Source of the DNA: Xanthostigma xanthostigma
Taxonomy: Eukaryota; Arthropoda; Insecta; Raphidioptera; Raphidiidae
Assembly (NCBI GenBank): GCA_963575645.1
Contig: OY754467.1
Location: 682,001-746,000, forward strand
Length of the DNA: 64,000 bases
Direction of reading: 5' to 3'
In this document: positions 58,633-64,000 of the stretch, piece after piece
Position numbering within the stretch: the first letter of the stretch is position 1
Layout of the letters: the number at the start of each line of letters is the position of its first letter
Translations under genes and position numbers: made by a program
Notes under the pieces: generated by a model
What the model was told of the DNA's origin: nothing
Seen by the model: only the letters and a program-made list of their open reading frames with translations
The model's database searches: none

Positions 58633-60330
58633 TTAATGCGTATTGGAAAATAAATTAGGGTTCTCGGGTCTCACTTGTTTAATTTTTCTTGTACCGGTTG
58701 GCGGAATATTTTGTTCGGTGTTGGTTGCTTCGGTATCAGCATTGGTCACGGCCTTTTCTGAACTAGTAACTTGCGGCTCTTCGATTACTTTGTTATTGGT
58801 TTCGTCAGTTGAACTACCCGACTCCACATTTAATTTCGACGCGACTTTATCATTTTCTGTAACAGCAAATTCAGTTGTTGTGATTGTCGGTTTTCTAAAA
58901 TTTCTTAAACCGTTTCTTTTTTTGGAGAACGACTGTCTTAATTTCGACGTCGACTTATCTTCTATTTTCGTTTGATTTAAATTCGACATTGATTTGTCTT
59001 CGACTCTCGTTTGTTTTGAAATCAATGTTGACACGTCATCGATTTTCATCTGCTTTAAAATTGACTCGTCTTCGATTTTCATTTGTTTTGTACCGTTTGT
59101 TTCGTGCTCAGTCGTTTTTAAATCTGCATTTTTGGGCAACACATTTTCGGTCGTGTATTCCGTAACAGTTTCTGTGGTAGAAGAATATTTAGCTTTTTGC
59201 GGTCTGAAAGGAGGCCTACGAGTGGATCTTATTTTATAAGTCGTCGGATTATTGTAAGACTCCAGTAAACGGTCGAATTTTCTTTCCGTCGGGCGCTTTC
59301 GTCCAGAAGTTTTTGGTATCCATTTTTTGTTATCGTCTAAAGTCGACGAAGCAGTAGTAGGTAAGTTCGATTCAGTTGTTTCGACTGTGACGGGGGAATA
59401 ATTCATTTTTGTTGAAACTGTAGTCATTGAGTTTTTTCTTGAGTAAATATGCTTGTTTTTTACTTGACTGCGGTTTGGTATCGTTTGATTTTCAGACGGG
59501 TCGTGTCTTTTACCGAAAATTAAATCATATCATATATATTAATACATTAAGGTTAAGATGTTTGCCTCCCTTTTTAGAAAAAACCACACAATTTCTCCAC
59601 ATAAATTATATATCATTTTACAGATTATTGCTTGCTCAACTGACATCGACAACTAAAAAATTTATTATTGCTTTTGTTTTTGTAAATTAATTAATTATTA
59701 GCAACGCTGAACAACGTCTGCCATCTGACGGCTAAACAGCGAGCAACGCTGAACAACGTCACAGCAATGCTGCATGATGCCATCTGACGGCTTAGCTCAA
59801 CGCTTTTGCTACTTGCGCCTCTATATGACAATTTTAGTAAAATATTTGTTCGATCTGTCATCTGAGCTTCATATTGTAATACAACAAAAAGAAGAACGTT
59901 ATAAGCAGTGTGCAAAATTAGAAACGAATTGAATACTTGCAATCATATTTAAAAAATAATTTTGTAAAGTGATAATTATTATACTTATTTAGTGCGAATA
60001 ATTCGCACAGGTCACACTAGTTTAACATTATTCATTTATTTAAGTTACAGACAATTATCTCTAGATTGATAAAGTATCTCGGATCAGTGCGTCAACGATA
60101 GAAAATTCTACACTAAATTCAATTACTACATCCGCATTTAGAATATTAAAACTGTTACCTGATCGGTGTTTGTTCGGCAGGTTCAGCCTCGTGACCAAAA
60201 ACTTTGTCGTTACAAAAAGCTATTACAGCTATAATAAGTAGCTATAAAAAATAATTCCGATTAGATTGTGCAACGCTGATTTATTTTAATTTAAAATTAA
60301 AAATCTACTTACTATACGTAGGAAACCCAT
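58633..60330 (-). CDS. Secreted Thr/Lys-rich protein, unknown function (B)
   Basis: Three exons on the minus strand: 60313-60330, 60159-60241, 58633-59506; 975 bases, 324 residues. Exons 1-2 encode a signal peptide, MGFLRILLIIAVIAFCNDKV, followed by FGHEAEPAEQTPIR. Exon 3 encodes a low-complexity, Thr/Ser/Lys/Glu-rich chain with basic stretches (TSGRKRPTERKFDRLLESYN; IRSTRRPPFRPQKAK). It has a degenerate repeat around residues 174-224: KQMKIEDES, KQMKIDDVS, KQTRVEDKS, QTKIEDKS. The C-terminus is KQVRPENPNLFSNTH. Cysteine appears only in the signal region. It looks like an extracellular matrix, silk, cuticle or reproductive-tract type protein, but no family is recognised. A Helitron in intron 2 starts 21 bases from the exon 3 acceptor, which is weak (GGTAAAAG). 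Confidence 0.75.
59530..60020 (+). mobile_element. Non-autonomous Helitron, copy 4
   Basis: Begins A|TCATATATATTAATAC, ends with the GTGCGAATAATTCGCAC hairpin and CTAG|T. It is antisense to secreted-protein gene B and fills its intron 2, with its 5' end next to the acceptor, as copy 3 does in the tamalin-like gene. Internal GCCATCTGACGG units differ in number from the other copies. Confidence 0.85.
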
Positions 60331-63300
60331 TTTCGAAAATATAGTTTCGTTACCGGTGTTCGAATAGAAATGGCCCGGCACTATTTGAGTTATTTGTCGG
60401 AATTTCTTTGTGCTGCTTCTGGCATTGAATAATTAATACAAAATAATCAGTCGTATTGAATTTTCAAATATTTCAAGCAGTAAGTGCTTAATTATGTATT
60501 GATATTATCTAGGTATGTAATATCAAATAACTGGAGGGCAAATGTTTTTGAAAAACAAACAATAAGCGTCATATTTGTTTTTTTTTTTTAAATATGTGGG
60601 CATAATTGCACATTTTTGATAATTTTGCGTATTTTTTATAAAATCTGCATATTTTTATAAATATTAATTGCTTAAAAAATGCATCCATTTTCTTTTTCTC
60701 AGGTTTGACCAGTTCTTTCAGTTTCGTTTTATCTTTAGTGTGTAAAAATGGCGCGAAGGCGTCGTGAGTTTGTGCGGGTTTTTTTATTAATTTTTCTTTA
60801 TAAAACGAATTATAAATACATTTCAGTGCATTAAATTATTTAAGAAAGGGAACCTAATTAATCAGAGACTTCAATTCAATGTAAAGACACTTTTGTCAAT
60901 GTTCTTTTCTAATTTAGTTTTTTGACAACCACATTTGCTCAGAGTTCCTGCATTAAAAAAAATCATTATCCACATTCAGAAAACATAGAATTTGCCTAGT
61001 CCGTCGTATTCAGTTTCGTTTATCAGATTTTATAAAAAAAAAACTAGGTTATTAAGTTCTACTTTTAAGGAAAAGTCAAACCGCGATTAATTTTATTTTA
61101 ACGGTTGTAGGACGTGGTTTTAAAACCGAAGTTGGTAGTTTGGAAAACATTCGTTAACTTTAATACTAATCAGTAACATTGTGACAGAACAGTTTTTTTA
61201 AAAATAAATAGTGTATTTTAGTGTTTAACTTTCAAGACGACTGTGTAAAAATCCCCTTTCAAAAATTATTCATTCAAAAAAATGTAAAGCCACGGAAATT
61301 TACATGATAGTAAATAGCTGAAAATTGTTTCAAACAATTATTGTTGATGTGCTAATTGTAAATATAAATTTTGCGGTTTTCGTGTGTACTACAAAATACT
61401 GATTCTCAACAGTTAAAATAATGAATAATCATTAATCATCAATGTTTTTTTCATTCTTAAAATCACTAAATAAATAATTTGCCAAAAATACTGCAATCAT
61501 CCATTTTGAAACAAACGTCATCATTTGTTTACCATTTACCAGTGAAAACAAAAAAATGCTAACATTTGAATGTGCCTTTTGAGTACAGCTTTTCAAGGTT
61601 TCAGCAAAACTTGAAGGACATATAAATAAATGTTTTATTTTGTATCTATTACGCAATCCTTTACACATCTCGTATTACGCAATGGTACTATAAAACATTT
61701 TTTTTTCTCACGTGTCGGCTAGCAAAGACGTCAGGCCACTTGTCAGAGCGTAGAAGCATTTAATATTTTTTAGATCAAATTATTATTATTTAGCTTCATT
61801 CTGATTAAATATTCAGGATTTAATGAACCGTAGTACTTGTGGTTTAATTTTAATAACAACTAAATAATTCCCGATATTTAACGAGTAAGATTTGTTTTTC
61901 TTAAAATATTTGTGGATTGTGCCGTGTAATCCAGAACTAAACAACAGGAGAAACAGATTCGGAGGCTATAAGGTGTAGCAGAAGTCAACAATTCAACAGA
62001 AGTCGCGTGATTCGTGATGCAGAACGGTGAGTACCCTTTGTTTTTTTGTGTAGTTTTTTACATTTTTATAGTGTGTATCTCGAATGCCGTAAATATTATT
62101 TCTTCGATACTGTGTTCATCGAAATGCGAAAAAATTAACCAGACGTTTTCTGACGCTATGCTATGTATTATTTTATATTGAGTCAGCAATATGCCGTTAA
62201 ATTTAGTGTCGTCGCGACTCCAACCTTCTGTGTGGAGCAAAATTGTACTAAATGTGGAATATGGCACACTGGCCCGCGCCATTTTTTATGCCGATAGCTT
62301 TATTAAATTTGGAACGGGGTTTTATGACGAGAAAATTAATAGGGCCAAGCAAGTACCTTTATATCAGTTATCGAGCGTCTGTAATTTACAGTTATTACAC
62401 CGACAAATAAATTAAAGACTTGAATAATTTCTTTACGTTTTTAATGTCTTTTAAGTTACAAAAGCTTTTATACAAAATTAGAATAGAATATAGTAGTTAG
62501 ATTGTGATAGAGAAATAAAAAATTCATTATGAAGTACACATACAGTGTTTTATAAAATACAAAAACAATCAGTGACATATTTTTTGACTGGCAATTTTAC
62601 GATACGACATTGCTGCTTTTGTTTCGTTCGTTAATGAATTGCCAACTTAAGGCCAAATAGTAAAAGCATGTCGAGCTTATATAAATATAAAAACACCAAT
62701 TGAAAAAAAATAGTTGACAAACTACCCGATTGAATATAAGTATCACATTTTACATCACTAAAAGATATTTTGACGAAATGTTGTAAATTTCGTATGAAAA
62801 GCGCAGAATTTTTAGAAGAGTTGCCAAATAGGTTAATACTGCTAATTTTAGCCGCTGCTATATAATAGTTAGAAACAATATTAAGATATGCACCATAGTT
62901 GTTAAGCGTTTATATTTTACCACCATCATTTAAGGTCTGAATGTCCCGTCAAAAATAAAAAGAACTTATCACTAAAATATGGGAACAATAATTTTGCTTC
63001 CGAGCGCAGAAAAACATTTTTTTAATGACAGGGATATTTCGGCATGCTCTAATAACAAATACGTGGTATTATAAATACCTTCACTTAGCAATTATACTAT
63101 AATATTTTTTACTTATAATAAAATAAAAAAAATTGTACATTCTACAATAATAATAACAATAGTACAATCAAAGCTGAGTTTATTCATTTCCTCAGTTGTC
63201 GAGCGTCTATCTGTTGATCGTGTTCGCTTTGATATCCAGTATCTACTCTATGTGATCTGACAACTTCGATTGCAACTAAATTCTGTTACCGGTTGATTAT

Positions 63301-64000
63301 TATTTTATGTACAAAAAAAAAAAAAAACTATAAATATAGGAATTTATTTAATCTAATGATTTGGCGATTTTTAAAAATTTTTGAGCTAACGGACAAACAG
63401 TACTGTGTATGACTAGAATATCGATAAATATAATTACACTTTAATTGTAGTTTTAAAAACTTGTCGATCTATAAAATAAAAAAATACTTTGCTGTACCAA
63501 AAAGTTGGATAGTCTACTTCTGACGTAAAAACAAGATTATCTAGATTTTTTTTGTAAAAACAATATCGCATCACCTGAGTTTTTTTACTCAGGCATCTGT
63601 GATGTCTAAATTTTAAAAATAATTAAACATTTATAAATTTAAACTGAATTAAAAAATATAATAAAAAATATCTTGTACAAATCAATTTTTGTACAGTAAA
63701 ACTTGGTTAAACGTTATTACTATTTTCTGTCTGAACTTTATTTATATTACACTTCCACAAGTTGGTCCCTTCAAATATCGTATTAACAAGGTTTTACTGT
63801 AGTTGTGAACATCACTCACATAATCCGTCCTTAAAAAACAATTATAATTTAAACATAAGAACTGCCTCAATTAATGAAAAAAACAAACGTTTTCTTTTTG
63901 TCAGTTACTTTTCGAACAAAGAACTTTGAGCATTGTGGAAACAAACGCATCATAAAAAAAAACAAAACACTAACTAACACTCTGTTTTGTTGTTTAATGT
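60331..64000. other. Right flank, no firm gene
   Basis: Upstream region of secreted-protein gene B, then AT-rich sequence. The open frame at 62191-62415 ends near an AATAAA (62405) but shows no family feature. Apart from the weak first-exon candidate at 62.0 kb I see nothing supportable. Confidence 0.5.
62017..62026 (+). CDS. Possible first coding exon leaving the window
   Basis: ATGCAGAACG is followed at once by GTGAGT, a strong donor. It is preceded by about 100 bases of purine-rich, UTR-like sequence and by CACGTGTCGG near 61710. It would encode only MQN plus one base, with the rest downstream. A continuation at 63196 after TTTCCTCAG (VVERLSVDRVRFDIQYLLYV, then stop) is in phase but unproven. 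Confidence 0.25.

Noticed and set aside
62191..62415. 74-codon plus-strand frame ending close to an AATAAA
   Set aside because: No domain, and opposing frames are equally open. It overlaps the dispersed GTCGAGCGTCT motif, so it is probably repeat-derived.
1..64000. CRISPR arrays, operons, prophage or plasmid features
   Set aside because: The window is an insect nuclear sequence with spliced genes; no spaced direct-repeat array or prokaryotic gene was seen.

Overview
This is a eukaryotic, AT-rich, intron-rich insect window. The organism is inferred from three things: the closest recognisable protein families (MTCH2, PP6R/fiery mountain, eIF3i, tamalin/CYTIP-like, KIAA1143-like, MEP-1), the small-intron gene structures, and a dense population of insect-type DNA transposons. 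Several repeat types (RTE-like LINE tails, 'gaagtcggtt' repeats, the GAAGTGAAAACTTC MITE) look familiar from Lepidoptera, but the order is not proven. Nothing here is bacterial or viral.

Layout, left to right. 1-977: last exon of an SLC36 proton-coupled amino acid transporter (+), with a MITE in its last intron. 5014-8608: mitochondrial carrier homolog 2 (+, 6 exons, 314 aa). 10454-18577: PP6 regulatory subunit with a SAPS domain (+, 15 exons, 885 aa). 22895-24031: eIF3 subunit I (+, 3 exons, 326 aa). 25009-29979: tamalin/CYTIP-like PDZ scaffold (+, 4 exons, 685 aa, or 679 aa if the last intron is kept). 33268-34395: single-exon C2H2 zinc-finger protein (-), divergent from 34786-36735, a KIAA1143/DUF4604-like protein (+, 3 exons, 151 aa). 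42052-50391: MEP-1, the Mi-2 partner zinc-finger protein (+, 5 coding exons, 1187 aa, plus a probable 5' UTR exon near 41.5 kb). 54744-56261 and 58633-60330: two unrecognised secreted-protein genes in tandem (-, 241 and 324 aa). A coding-like orphan exon lies at 53083-53214 (-). A possible first exon of a gene leaving the window lies at 62017-62026 (+).

All exon joins were placed by hand from GT/AG sites. In each multi-exon model the phases close exactly, with total length a multiple of three. The genes are mostly unrelated housekeeping genes and are not an operon-like unit. Only the zinc-finger/KIAA1143 pair (shared divergent promoter) and the two secreted-protein genes (tandem, similar design) suggest functional or evolutionary pairing.

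Mobile elements are the most striking layer. There are four copies of one short Helitron family (5' TC, 3' hairpin plus CTAG), two copies of a Tc1/mariner deletion derivative, a pogo/Tigger derivative, two hAT elements with 8-bp target duplications, Harbinger-like MITEs with TAA and TTA duplications, and several long fold-back elements. Many longer introns are an ancestral-size intron plus one element. I found no discrete undescribed gene system. The best leads are the tamalin C-terminal splice switch, the Helitrons packed against splice sites, the two fold-back copies just past stop codons, the orphan exon and the secreted-protein pair.
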